Made by a program: the position numbers and the translations under genes
Notes under the pieces: model-generated
Seen by the model: only the letters and a program-made list of their open reading frames with translations
Told to the model about the DNA's origin: nothing
Databases searched by the model: none
Source of the DNA: Struthio camelus
Taxonomy: Eukaryota; Chordata; Aves; Struthioniformes; Struthionidae
Direction of reading: 5' to 3'
Assembly (NCBI RefSeq): GCF_040807025.1
Contig: NC_090943.1
Location: forward strand, 1,164,356-1,228,355
Length of the DNA stretch: 64,000 nucleotides
Part shown: piece by piece, positions 22,831 to 60,100 of the stretch
How the letters are laid out: the number at the start of each line of letters is the position of its first letter
Position numbering within the stretch: position 1 is the first letter of the stretch

Positions 22831-23238
22831 CTTTCTCTGCCCCCCCTCCCCACCAGCCCCCTTCAGCCCCTGGCCCACCACCCCACGCCCTGCACACCCC
22901 ACGGCTTTGCCTGGTGCCTGCTGCCGCCGCCCTTCGCCAGGGCCTGAGCCTGCCAGGACCTGCTCAGGCGAAAGCAGCAGCTTGCGCCCACCTCGGACCC
23001 TCCCCAGAGGCGCACGGCAGCTGCTCCCGTCCCCGCAAGCAGGGGCAGCCCCGGCATCGCGGCGCGCTTCTCCCCCCGCTCCGGGGCAGCAGGGCCAGGA
23101 GGGCGCGCTGGGGCCGGGCCAGGCTGCCAGGAGCAGCAATCCCGCACCAGGCTCCAGCCTTTGCTCAGCTCCAAAACTCAATAAACAAACGAAAGGAAAA
23201 GAATGAAGAGGACAGAGGCGGTTACTACTCTATCCCTT

Positions 23239-23244
23239 TTTATT
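23239..23244 (-). terminator. Candidate - strand poly(A) signal
   Basis: TTTATT on the plus strand is AATAAA on the - strand ('gacaataaaaaggg'). It lies about 1.9 kb beyond the DHX30 stop and could be a distal site, but nothing else ties it to DHX30. Confidence 0.3.
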
Positions 23245-24129
23245 GTCTTTAATCTAGGTTGTAAAAAGATCCAGTATCACATAACAGCCACTGAAGTATC
23301 CCAATATCACACTAGTTCTGAACCATTTAGACAATAGCTTAGTCTTTTTTTTTTGTTTTTTTTTTTGTTTTTTTTTTAACCTGCTGGAAGGGAAAAAAAC
23401 CATACTGCCCATTATACAGGCCAAAAGAAACAAACACTGGTCAAATAATAGTGACAACCTCAAGCAAGTGAAATGAAGATGAAAAGGTTCGCGTGACCAC
23501 AGGCTGCAGGACTCCGCCGGCCCCGCGCTGGCTCTTCCGCCCCGGCCCCCCGAACCGCCTCCGGGCCCGCGCTCGCGCCAGCGCCGCCAGCCCCGAGCCC
23601 CCTGCCCTTGTGCTTCCAGCTCCCGGCCGCCGCCAGAGCTGCCGCCCGGCCCCGCTCCAGTACGTCGCTCCAGGCGGCGGAGGCCACAGCTCCCTTAAAG
23701 CCCATGACATGTAAATTAAATCCTAGTAGAGATCAACTGGGAGAGTGAACCAAAAGGTGGCCCCTGAGGAAGGCCGCGGCCGCCCCGAGCACAGGGCGGA
23801 TGCTGCAGGGCAGGAACCCGCTCTACCACCGCTCGCCGGGCCGAAGAGCCCTGGGCCTCGCGCCCGAGCACAGCGGAGAGCTGCAGTCAACCTCGCCTTG
23901 ATTTCATATACAAAGAGCATAAGAAATGGTGAATAAAAGCAAACGAGCCCCAGTCCTGCGACTGCCTTTTGCTCAGCTGCTGGGAAAACCAGCAGCACCT
24001 CCCGTGAGTGCCCAGCTCCCTCCAGCACTAGGTGCAGCCCGGCACCGCTTCCACCCCCAAAAGGGCACAACCGCCCCCCGTGCCCGCAAGCCGAGTGTGA
24101 AGTACTCGTTCCTCCACAGCACTGCCCAG

Positions 24130-24262
24130 CCCGAGGTCTCACATGCTTTACAAACATTAATGAAGCCTCACAACAGCCCTGTGAGGTAGGTCACTGTCTT
24201 CATTTGACAGGGGATCCAAGGCCAAGCTGGGATTCAACTCCAGATCTCGCATTTAATGCTGT
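24130..24262 (+). repeat. MIR/CORE-SINE-like remnant
   Basis: The stretch with 'cctcacaacagccctgtgag' then 'gtaggtcactg', a shortened 'catttgacaggggatcc' and 'gctgggattcaactccagat' follows the order of the MIR consensus. The middle is deleted. It is an ancient amniote SINE. Confidence 0.65.
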
Positions 24263-25083
24263 GCCTGTCCCAATCCTCCTTCTACAGAAATATGGTCCCT
24301 GTTCACAGAAAACAAAGGATTTTGTGCCTATGCTCCTGGCCTCCTGCAGGAGAAAGCGCTCACAGGCTGACTGGCATCTACAATCACGTCCTGTGTTGCA
24401 CAAGTTACAGGGATCCGGCCTCCTTGACGTAGGGAGAACAAGAAATAAAATTAAAAAAAAAAAAAAAAAACCAACGCAAGAGGACAAAAGTACAGGCAGA
24501 TTAGGAACGACAAGTCACATCTCACACTCATAACGCCACGACTGCGCTCGCGCTGCGGGGGTGGCAGGGCCCTGTGGCGAGCTCAGAGATCCCGCGTGGA
24601 ACGTCGTGTCCGGCGCCTTCAGGGCTCGCTCCCCTCCGACGGTCTCACGGTGCCCGGTGCAGGGAGAGTTGTTAAGACGACAAAAATCACCACCCTGCAC
24701 CGGAGCTTGCTGGATCCACGCTCTGCCTGGCCCCGGCCCCTGGAGCAGGCACAGCCACAAGCCGAGACTTCCATCCTCCTCTTGAGCGGAGAGTAGCTCT
24801 CCTGCCAGAGCTGCTCCGGCCCAGCCCTGTGGGGAGGGGGCAGAGGACGGCAAGCAGCAGCTGTGTCCTTGCTTTCCAGTTCAGGGACTGACACTGTTAG
24901 AGCAGAGGAAGTGGGTGTCCACAAAGCTCACGGCAGGGTAAATCGGCACTTCCAGTCCGTTCGAGGTGGTGCGACGCTGGTTCTTCCTACGCGGTGACCA
25001 TGCACGGAGCCGACAGCAGGAGATTCAGACAACATTAATCTTCTAGGATGGAGAGAGATGACTTCACAAGGGATAAATAGAAC

Positions 25084-25089
25084 TTTATT
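25084..25089 (-). terminator. DHX30: DHX30 poly(A) signal
   Basis: TTTATT on the plus strand is AATAAA for DHX30. It lies about 65 bp past the stop codon, so the 3' UTR would be only about 90 bp. Confidence 0.7.
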
Positions 25090-25153
25090 TAAATAAACAT
25101 TTGTGAACATCTTTATACAAATTACAAGTCCCCACACAATCCTCCAGCTCTGC

Positions 25154-51549
<26,396 letters not shown>

Positions 51550-54486
51550 CTTGCGGCACTGCCCGGCGCCGGCTTCGGGCAGGGGCGCCGACGACAACGA
51601 CGCGGCCGGGCGGGGCGCCGGCAAGAAGGAGCCGCCCACGCCGCCGCGCGCCACAGCGCCCCCCAGCGCGCGGCAGGCGCGGAGGACCGGCGCGGAGGAC
51701 CGGCGCGGCGGGGCCCCCCCCCCCCCCGTCCCCACCGGGGGGAAGGCAGGGAGGCGGGGGGGAGGGGGGGGCGTCACGGTAATTTTGGGGGAGTTTGGGC
51801 ACGGCCGGAGGCGGGCACCGGGGCGGCACGGCCCAAACCCCCATCCCGCACCCGGGGGGGGGCTGTGAGACAGCACCGAGAAGGAGGAGGAGGAGGAAGA
51901 GATGGAGGAGGAAGGAGAGGGAAGAGGAGGATGAAGAGGGGGGGGGAGAAATCGCTTTCTGGGGGCCCCGGACCTCCGAGGAGGCTCCTCTGCCGCCTCT
52001 CCGGCCAGGCTGGCGGAGCACCACGGCTACCCCGGCAGAAGGGCCTTTTCTTCCTCTTCCTCCCGGCGGCCGCGCTCGCCTCATCCCGCCGTCCCACCCC
52101 GAGGAAGGCGGTTTTCCTCCCTCTCCGGCGGGCGCGTTGCAAAGGGAAGCAGTACAGCAAACGCAAGCCTTTGCCCAAACACCAGATAGTTCAGGCAACG
52201 CACATCTAGACGGTCTCAAAGGATGGGTATCTTGCAGGACTCGTGGAGGCCTGTGAAAGGGGAGGTCTTCGTACGCGCTCAAACTTTACCGCGACCGTGA
52301 GTCGCTGGCTCAGAAATCAGGGCAACCTGGTGCTGAAACCGCAAACAGAAGCCACGGGCCATTCCTCCAGATACGGATTTTGTTTGTACCATCGTTACTA
52401 ACCTTCGCTAATCAGAGGGAAAAATGCAGATGCAATTTTTACTATGCTTTTCATAGCGCTTGGATACCCTCAGCTTCACTCCTGCGCACATAAATGTCTT
52501 GCACGTTTACAGGCAAAGCAACCTTTCGGTGTTTTAATGTAAGCAACTGCAAAAGCAACGGGAAATTCAGAAACCACCTGGAACCTGAAAGTCGTGAAGG
52601 GTTTCTTATTCGTTCTCAACTACACATTCAACCCCCTAGACGCACACGGACTACATTTTGCATTCAAGCGTATCTGTAACAAACCATAAAGTCCATTCGC
52701 AGCGTATTTGAGATAAACACCAATAATTTTAAAATAATTTACACTGCTAGACACTGTTTTGCCTTTTTACACATTTCCCCCTTACTTAAAATAGACTCCT
52801 GTTCTTTCCTTCTATGTGAATGACTAGATGTCTCGAGCAAAGTTCTCAGTGCTGGAGTGAATTTCAAACACTACAGGGAAATGTTATTAAAAAAAAAATC
52901 AACTATTTTTAAGCAATTAAAATATACTAACAACGCACGCCTCAGACTAGCATTAAGCTGTGAGGACGTGATTGTTATGTTAAATAACCTATTATTCAGT
53001 GAATAGCTTGTGTGTAAGCCAAAATTTTACATGAACGGTTGCTTAAACATCATGATGAAAGAGTAAGATTTTTTTTTAAATATCAGAAAGAGAAGTCTCC
53101 AATAAACCACAAAAAGATTAACTGGCATAATTAGGTAAGTTCTGTGAAGCCTCTATTCCACAAGAAGAGCTTTGAGAAGTGAAAAGTTAGCAAACAAAAC
53201 CCTACATAGGCAAAAAATCTTTGGAAGCAAACACATGCACAAACACGTGAAAAAAATCTTACTGCACAAATATCATTTGCTTTTTCACTATACACGCTTG
53301 TTAGAACCTCTGTGAATAAGCTAGTGATTTGTCTCCGTACAGTTTTTTTTAACTCAAAAACAGATCTTCAAGCAGCACCAGAAAAACCACAAGACAAATG
53401 TAGACATGTCTCTGAGAAAGACGTGAAAATTATTCTGCTACTTAATTGACAAAGGCTTTGATTACAAATATTAAGAGCACCACTACACTAAAAAGAAAAA
53501 CAATCTTGCTAGACAAGTCGCCAATTTAAGGAAATCAATTGTATGTAAATCTTTGATTGTATGTTGCATGCACTCTTACTTTCAAAAAAAAAAAACCCTA
53601 TTGGTTCGTAAACAAAAGCTTCAAAGAGGGCTAAAATGAAAGCGTGGCTGGAGATACTAGGTAAATGTCAATATGCACTTCTGGAAAGATGAATCTACTG
53701 TGAAACTACTTAACTCAATACAGTAACTTGTTTATTTAGCATTTTCTCAAGACCGAGAGGAGGTAAGAAAGCTGTCCATCAGTGCAACTCACAGCTACTA
53801 AGCTGTTTCAAGTTGTGAACATCAGTGAAGAAACAGAAGTGATAACAAGAACTTGAAGATGATGAAAAACATGGCTGTAGAGCACAACGATTAGAAGCAA
53901 AACAAACAAAAGGAGATAAATAGAGCACACATCTCTGGAAAACTCTTGGAAACACACAGTCAACGGGAAGGAGGAATCTGGGAGAAGATGCTGAAAGTCA
54001 GCGTGGTGATGCATGCAAAGTTAGACATGAGTAGGGCTAGCAGTTTGTCACCATAAATCATACAAAAATTATCTTATGATCAAAGAAAAAAATAGTTAAG
54101 ACTCAACTTATTAAAAAATTCCAGAAGTCACAGGTGGCATAATTTTAATCCAAATATATTTATTTTGCAGTGATGAGACTTAAACAGCATATAAATAATA
54201 GCTTAAGGCCACTTTCCCAGGCTTTGCCAGTTCAGGCTTACTTCGGTGAGCAGTGGTTCACTCATTTTTACCCAAGCCTTTGCAAAGGCAGCAGCGCTAC
54301 ACAGAAGCCTATTAACAAGCTACGGTAGCTTAAAGACTTCCTCTCCTCCCAAAGCAGACGTGGTACAGCACCCAAAGTCCCGAACCCAGTCTGGCTGTGA
54401 CAAACCACTAGCCCTCACAGGAAAAGTGCCTGCACTCTCCCAGGCTCCCATCCAGGTCACGTTTTAATTGGCAGGTCAGAGGCTTT

Positions 54487-54861
54487 TTGCTTCCAACTAA
54501 GATTGCTCTACACATGATTGACACCCTGGACATACAAAGCACGACGGCTTTTTTTGCATTTTTTAAAATGCGGTCCCCACAAGTCCTGGTGACTCGCTTT
54601 ATTAGCATGGCAGCATTACAAGAATGGCTGGTGCACTGTTGTGCTCCCCAAGCGCTGAAGTACAAGCGTTACTTTGCCAAGAAGGGAGGTAGCGATCCCT
54701 CACTGACTCAGCCATATCTGGAATATTTCATTCAGTTCGAGGCACCTTATTTTAAGGCCAAGTTACAGAGTTCAGAAAAGGATGTCAAAAAACAAAAACA
54801 AAACAAAATACCAATGGCCAGTGACTGGAGGGACTTACTAAAAAAATCTAAGAAGTTCTAA
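54487..54861 (+). CDS. Unidentified 124-codon ORF, possibly a retrocopy or exapted sequence
   Basis: Open frame with protein-like composition: aromatic and charged residues in balanced order, for example ALKYKRYFAKKGGSDPSLTQ and QPYLEYFIQFEAPYFK, with a Lys-rich end. A further frame with similar character follows at 54882-55136. I do not recognise the family. It is antisense within a DHX30 intron, with no visible promoter or splice context. It could be a decayed retrocopy or transposase-derived sequence. Confidence 0.3.
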   Translation: MLPTKIALHMIDTLDIQSTTAFFAFFKMRSPQVLVTRFISMAALQEWLVHCCAPQALKYKRYFAKKGGSDPSLTQPYLEYFIQFEAPYFKAKLQSSEKDVKKQKQNKIPMASDWRDLLKKSKKF

Positions 54862-54881
54862 ATAAAGATGTTGGCAAAGCA

Positions 54882-55136
54882 ATGACAGGAAAAGAGGACA
54901 TGATAACAGTTGACAAATATTTGAAGTATGCAAACACTAAGGGGAAAGCACTTACTGAAGTGGTACAAAAGGATATAGCTATGTGTGGGAGGATGAAATT
55001 AAAAGGAGGAAAAGAAGAAAAACTTACAGAAGACTACTTAAAGCTAAACAATAGGGAGCAAATCTACCTTGTCGTTAAGTTAGACTGGATGATAGGACGA
55101 GTCTTTTCCCCTTTCTGCACTTGGTTGTTTCCCTGA
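54882..55136 (+). CDS. Unidentified 84-codon ORF following the 54487 ORF
   Basis: Encodes a Lys-rich stretch (YLKYANTKGKALTEVVQKDI, GGKEEKLTEDYLKLNNREQ) in another frame from the ORF just upstream, about 20 bp away. The two may be one ancestral coding sequence broken by a frameshift or stop. The family is not recognised. Confidence 0.25.
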   Translation: MTGKEDMITVDKYLKYANTKGKALTEVVQKDIAMCGRMKLKGGKEEKLTEDYLKLNNREQIYLVVKLDWMIGRVFSPFCTWLFP

Positions 55137-55568
55137 AATTCTCTCTTGTACTCAATGTAACAATACTTTCATGTAACACTTTTTCACCTGGGAGGCTAAC
55201 CAAGACAGAATTGAATTACACCGATTGTAACAACTACAGCTTTATACCTAAAGGGCAAATTTTGAATGCAGGGTTCCCCTTGGAGATAAGAAACGTCTCA
55301 CAAACATAGAAGTTGGCACTGTACGTTACATAGCTATCACCAGTGCAGGTATAGTCATATTTATATCCACTTCCTTTTTGTCTCTAATACATTGAGAGGG
55401 AAGTCTGACAAATGAAGACAGTCGTAGGACAAACCTCTCATTTATGCAGCACAGAAACAGACAGTGCTATTTCTCACAAATCAGTTTTCTGCATCAAGCT
55501 GCTACAGCATTAAATCTCTGGACAAAGAAAAAATAGTAGTTGATTTGAAGATTCTCTCAGGTCCTTAC

Positions 55569-55620
55569 CTTTAAGGGAATCCAACGAGAACATCTCCATT
55601 ACAGCGAAAAGCTTTGATTC
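55569..55620 (-). CDS. DHX30: DHX30 alternative 5' coding exon (MEMFSLDSLK isoform)
   Basis: 52-bp exon between acceptor 'gctttcctag' and donor gtaagg. ATG at 55599 reads MEMFSLDSLK, and the final G joins AT of exon 2 to give Asp-Ser-Arg-Asp. The vertebrate non-mitochondrial DHX30 isoform begins MFSLDS, so the second ATG (55593) matches its start. The frame upstream of the ATG inside the exon is also open, so a coding upstream exon is not excluded. The predicted isoform is 1,172 residues without the presequence. The exon is too short for an ORF search to find. Confidence 0.85.
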
Positions 55621-56774
55621 CTAGGAAAGCAAGAGGTAGCAAAAAGAAACAGGAAGTTAGAATTAGTATTTCCTTTGAGATGTTTAAAGCATTTAGTATT
55701 TCTGAAACTAACTGTCTTTAGCACCAGATAAAGCTGATAGCTCTCAATCACACTTCAGCTTGGGTGTTCATATCCTGCCAAGTTTCATTTGAATCCTGCA
55801 GGTACTATTTACTAACCTATTATAACTGGCTGCTCTACATCCAAAGGCAGGAAGCATATGCTCAATGAGCAGTTTGTAGGTTTTGGAAATCCTTTGTCTC
55901 CATGAAGATAATGATTTAGGCATACTGGGTTTTTTTAACCCTTTTAAGTCAAAATGCCGTATGTAGGCAGACCACTGTCATTATTCACCCTTTCCTTAAA
56001 ACAAACTGAGAAGAAAGACGCACATACTCCGGTAAGTGTTCTTTCCTGAAATGAAGTTAAATTTTCTATTTTAATTTCTTTTTTAAAAATAGCTTTTACT
56101 CAAATAAGAAAAATACAAAAATCAATCAACCTGCTTTTGGGGTGCTTTACCTGGCAGGCCAAATATTTACTACGTTGTAGGCATTCTTGATAATAGAGTA
56201 ACAAGGATTTTATAACAAGCTTGAGGCAGTCGTGAGGGTCCCCGTTTAGACAAAACTAATATGAACTATCCATATGAATGGCTACCGCAGTGCATAAAAT
56301 TGACGTCCTACTACCATTATGCTTCCAAATGATTCGCTTCTACTTTCACTGAAACTAATGGCAAAATTACTGTTTACTTCAGTGACAGCAAACAGGACCT
56401 AGAAGGGCACCGCTTTCAGAACAGAACTGCATGGGAACGACACCTTGTTCAGCAAGTCAGTTCCCTGCAGGCATATAGAGACAAACCCGTTTTTTGCAAC
56501 AAGTTTCCACTCTGTCTTTTTCAATAATTAAATAAATAAAAATGCAGTTATTCAACTTGTGTAAAAATGAAAACCATACGTGCTGTAGCAATAACTCCCT
56601 GCATTGCATAAAGTTAGCGAGCTCTGTTGTGGTAGTGAAGCAAGACTCTTGAGGCTGAAGCATTCAACTGTGGAGCTAAGTTAAGAGAGCAACACAGATT
56701 CAAAGGGCAAAGAGTGGACCAGATAGCAGTCGTGTGCCTCCTTCACGTAGCTCAGTCCAAGCACGAATTGGACC

Positions 56775-56935
56775 ACAGAGTGGATGAGATTGGTAGGGAC
56801 CTCTGGAGATCAAGTGGTCCAGCCCCCTGCTCAAGCTGGCTCTACTTCAGCAGGCAGCCCAGGTCCTGTCCAGTTGGATTTTGAATACCTCGAGGGATGG
56901 AGACTCCACAATCTCTCGGGACAACCTGCTCATCA
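56775..56935 (-). repeat. CR1 LINE 3'-end fragment
   Basis: Read on the plus strand, 'gggacctctggagatcaagt' and 'ggtccagccccctgctcaa' followed by 'gaatacctcgagggatggag' and 'actccacaatctctcggg' is the reverse complement of the CR1 3' region. Short and degraded. Confidence 0.85.
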
Positions 56936-57370
56936 TCATAAAGCCAGTAGTGCTTCTGCTAAACTGTATGAGCTCAGTACTATTCTAACACAAAAGAATC
57001 AGTCCTTGAACACTTTGAAGTCGTTGGAGAGAGACAAATGGTAGTACGACAGGGAATATTGCAATGTATTCTTAAATCTAAGTCATAGAGGTATCTGCAA
57101 CATCTTCCTCCCAAACTGTTAAGTGTGACAAAAGTTGGGAAGCTGTTTGCTTGCAAGTAGACTAAGTGTATTCTCATGAGTACAGGGAAGTTAGTCTACA
57201 ACAGCCTTCTGGAGTAATGTACCATTCATGCAGATAAGCAGGCAACGTTTACCTACATAACACTAATTAGCGGAAAGAGAACAAAGATCATCTCACCTAA
57301 ACTGGGATGCCCAGAAGGGCACTGAGCCCAGAAGGTCGAAAAATAAATGCAAGACTAAAATTTGAAGAAA

Positions 57371-57414
57371 GGAGCCTTTTCTGCTCAAGGCTGGAGCCTT
57401 TTCTGCTCAAGGCT
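57371..57414. repeat. Perfect 22-bp tandem duplication
   Basis: The unit 'ggagccttttctgctcaagg'+'ct' occurs twice back to back without mismatch, suggesting a recent slippage or duplication event. Confidence 0.95.
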
Positions 57415-57652
57415 AAGGGAAAAAAAACAAAAACAAAAACCCAAAGATGAGCTCGCAAGATTAATGACCGACAACGTCATTCACAAAAAAACAAAGTTAT
57501 TATTCATAATAGTGCCTACACATCCCCAAAGGAGATGGGGACGCTCACTGTGTAATCAATAGTAGGAAAGAGCCCCTAGATTAGAAGGCCTGGAGTCAGG
57601 CCGCGTGGGGCAGGAGAAAGGAGAGAATAAGAACAAAGACGGATGAAACAAC

Positions 57653-58848
57653 ATGAGTGAGGTCAACGAACAGAATCTTGCTGCTCCTGTCCCACTGATG
57701 AGGGACCCTTATCAAATCAAAGGGAAGAGCCAGAGTACTTCAAGCTGGAGCATCCCAGTATGAGCATGATCAAAGCAGAGAGAAGAGCTTGGATAGACAT
57801 GCTCAGGTCTAAGGTCGTCAAGAGATCAGGCCCTGCTGCATAATCACTGGACTACTCAGCACCAGATCTCTGAGCACAGCAGATCTTGAGCCAAAAAATC
57901 ACCAGTTTTAGCATAGCCAGTAGCCTGGTGGAAATCCCAAATTTTTGATGTTGATATTGCTGAAGGCACTGATACCAAAGATGATGTCCAGTTACAGCAG
58001 CTGCTTCACCATTCACCAAAATTAATAGAATACATGAAAAACATTGAAAGAGAGAGATTTTGGATGATTCATAATATATTTGGTTGGGCCCTGAGGACAG
58101 CAGAGAAACGTGGAACCTTACAGGACATTGGATTCATGAAGAACGGGTGTATGATGACACAGGACTCTCATCATGAATGAGATGATGACATATTTGGAAT
58201 GAAAATCAACCAGGCAGGATGATGCGGGCCAGATGCGGAGCACTTCTATGCCTCACACTCGGCAAAGTACTGGAATCCCAGGCAGCAAGAGAGACATTCA
58301 GAGTTTGTTGGCAATGGACTTAGTGCCATTGCTGCAAAGGCAAAGAACGAAAGTCTCAAAGGCCCAGGAATCAGGTCTTTCTGGAGCTTCTTTGATCCAC
58401 TGGAAAACATCTACACCCATGCATGAGGAAAAAACACTTCCCCAAGAAAAAACTACATGAAGATGCAGAGAACATCACAGAATGTTTGGTTATTGTCTAG
58501 CGCACTCAGAAGAAATAAAGCTGTGATCTTCCAGCAGCGTATGAAGAGGTATGGCCCCAAGTGGTTTGTCATGAGAACAAAGGAGAAACCGTGCCGTCTT
58601 ACTACGTATCGCCCAGCCTCAAGGCTCTCCATCACCTACACGGGGACGCATTCAAAGCCAAGCCGTTTGGCTTTCTGCGATCCGGGCCAAAGGAGCCGCG
58701 GACCTCTAAAAGAAGTCCCCTCTTTACCAGCCCTAATTCTGCAGGATTCCTGTTGCTGAACTCCGACGAGCTGGAAAGGGCGACCAAGAAAGTCCTAGAG
58801 GAAGGACCCGGAGCGGGACTTCCCTTTTGGCTCCTGGGCACCCGCTAA
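57653..58848 (+). pseudogene. Intronless degraded coding copy, parent unknown (probable processed pseudogene)
   Basis: Protein-like blocks follow one another over about 1.2 kb without introns but in shifting frames. They include EPEYFKLEHPSMSMIKAERR (frame 1), FDVDIAEGTDTKDDVQLQQL and MIHNIFGWALRTAEKRGTLQ (frame 2), RHSEFVGNGLSAIAAKAKNE and PGIRSFWSFFDPLENIYTHA (frame 2), and GETVPSYYVSPSLKALHHLH to NSDELERATKKVLEE (frame 1). At least two in-frame stops (near 58175 and 58218) and frameshifts break it. It lies antisense in the DHX30 5' region. No poly-A tail is seen after the end. I do not recognise the parent gene. Confidence 0.55.
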
Positions 58849-58919
58849 ACGGGCATCCCGGAGTCACAGGCGATGGGAAGGCGGGGGGGGGGGTGGGAAT
58901 AAAACCCAAAAGTGACAGT

Positions 58920-60100
58920 ACTAACAACACGGCAAGTTTAAAGTAGAGGAAGGAGACGCAAAACTGCGGGAAGGGCTGGCCGGGCAGCAGCTCCGCCGCG
59001 GGAACCGGGGCTGCCCGGCCGCCAGCGCCACCGGTCCGGCCGGCCGGCCCCCGCCGCGGCCCCCGGGGCAGAGCCCGCCGCTCCCCGCCCCGCCGGCCCG
59101 AGCATCTCCCGCCGCCCTGGCGGCGCGGCCGCGCAGGCCCCGCACGGCCGCTGCCGCCCCGCGGGCCGGGGCTTCCCCCCCTCCCGGCCCCGGGCCGCCT
59201 CGCCTCCCCCGCCACCGCCGCCGCGGGGCTCCGCGCCGCTCGGCCCCGCCGCCCTCCCCCGCCCCGGCCCCCGCTGGCGGCGGCTCGCAGCCATCCTCCC
59301 CCGGCTTCTTCCCCCTTCTCCCGCCGCCCGGCCTCAGGGCCGCGGCCGCCTCAGGCCTCGCGGTGCGGGCCGCCGCCGCCGCCGCCTCGCCGCTGCCGCG
59401 CGCGGCCCGCGCCTCCCCCGCCCGGCGCGGCCGCCGGCCCCGGCCCCGGCCCCGGCTCCGCCGCCGCCGCCGCCACCGACCTCCTCACAACTCTCTGGCG
59501 CCGGTCCGCCGCCGCCGCCGCCGCCGCTCGGACTACAACTCCCAGGAGCCTCCGCGATCTGCTTCCGGGGCGACGCCCCTCCTCTCCCCTCCCCCCCGCT
59601 GCCGCCGCCGCCGCTCCGCGCGCCGCCTCGCTCCCCCGGATGTGAAACCTCGCCCTCGCTCCTCCCCCCGCCCTTCTGCCCTGCCTTCCGCACGAGCCGG
59701 GGACAAGCGCGCCGGAGGCCATGCGGGAAGAGCGCGGGCGGGGCCGGTCGCCGTGGCAACGGCTGGCGCCAATGGGCGGCGCGGGTGTGAGGCGGGGGGG
59801 GAGGGGGAGGAGGCTGCGGCCGCCATTACGGGCGGCGGCGGCGCTGTGGTAGCAGGGCGGCGCCGTGCGCCGGGCGTGTGCGTAACCGACCTGTAGGTTG
59901 GTTATTCCGTACCTAGAAACTCTCGCTGCTGATATCCGAGCGTCCTCTTACTGTTTGGGTTGGTTGAATTATCCGCGGAGGAGGTGGCCGCGGTTCTGGA
60001 GCTAGTGACGGAACCGGGCCGGGCCTTGGCTGCCGCGCAAGGCCCGGCGCTGCTGCTCCTGCCGGCCGCGGCCGTAACCGCGAGCGAGGGGAGGCTCTGC
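58920..60100. promoter_or_regulatory. DHX30: CpG island, probable upstream promoter of DHX30 (- strand), possibly bidirectional
   Basis: About 1.2 kb of very CpG-rich sequence without TATA. It has a ZNF143-type element (actacaactcccaggagcc, 59532-59550), an ETS-like cttccggg (about 59562-59569) and a CCAAT motif (59769-59773). A possible - strand donor (gtgagg, plus 59488) lies just inside. It is the only island upstream of the alternative DHX30 coding exon, so it is the likely source of that isoform. It may also drive + strand transcription to the right. Confidence 0.65.

Larger units (their letters stand above)
22831..25060. other. Intergenic or 3' UTR-like sequence between MAP4 and DHX30
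   Basis: Mixed sequence: a GC-rich stretch (22.83-23.16 kb), T-rich tracts at 23.34-23.38 kb, another GC-rich stretch (23.51-23.70 kb), a MIR-like SINE (24.13-24.26 kb) and an A-rich run at 24.45-24.47 kb. No coding exon is supported. A - strand AATAAA (plus TTTATT at 23239-23244) could end a longer DHX30 3' UTR or an unrelated - strand transcript. Confidence 0.6.
52131..55568. other. DHX30: Sequence between the two DHX30 first coding exons
   Basis: AT-rich, with many poly-A/T runs. It would be intron in the transcript that starts from the upstream promoter. Two unidentified open frames lie at 54487-55136. I see no other feature. Confidence 0.6.
55621..58919. other. DHX30: Intron between the upstream DHX30 promoter and the alternative coding exon
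   Basis: AT-rich sequence holding a CR1 remnant (56.8 kb), a perfect 22-bp tandem duplication (57371-57414) and a degraded coding copy (57.65-58.85 kb). Assignment as intron depends on the inferred promoter at 58.9-60.1 kb. Confidence 0.5.

Noticed and set aside
21480..23181. Long - strand frames between MAP4 and DHX30
   Set aside because: They are remnants of the CR1 reverse-transcriptase ORF plus GC-rich flanking sequence, not host genes.
58938..59896. Several 100-180 codon frames in the upstream CpG island on both strands
   Set aside because: Arg/Gly/Ala/Pro-rich low-complexity translations with no family match and no supported splice junctions. A first exon there is more likely non-coding.
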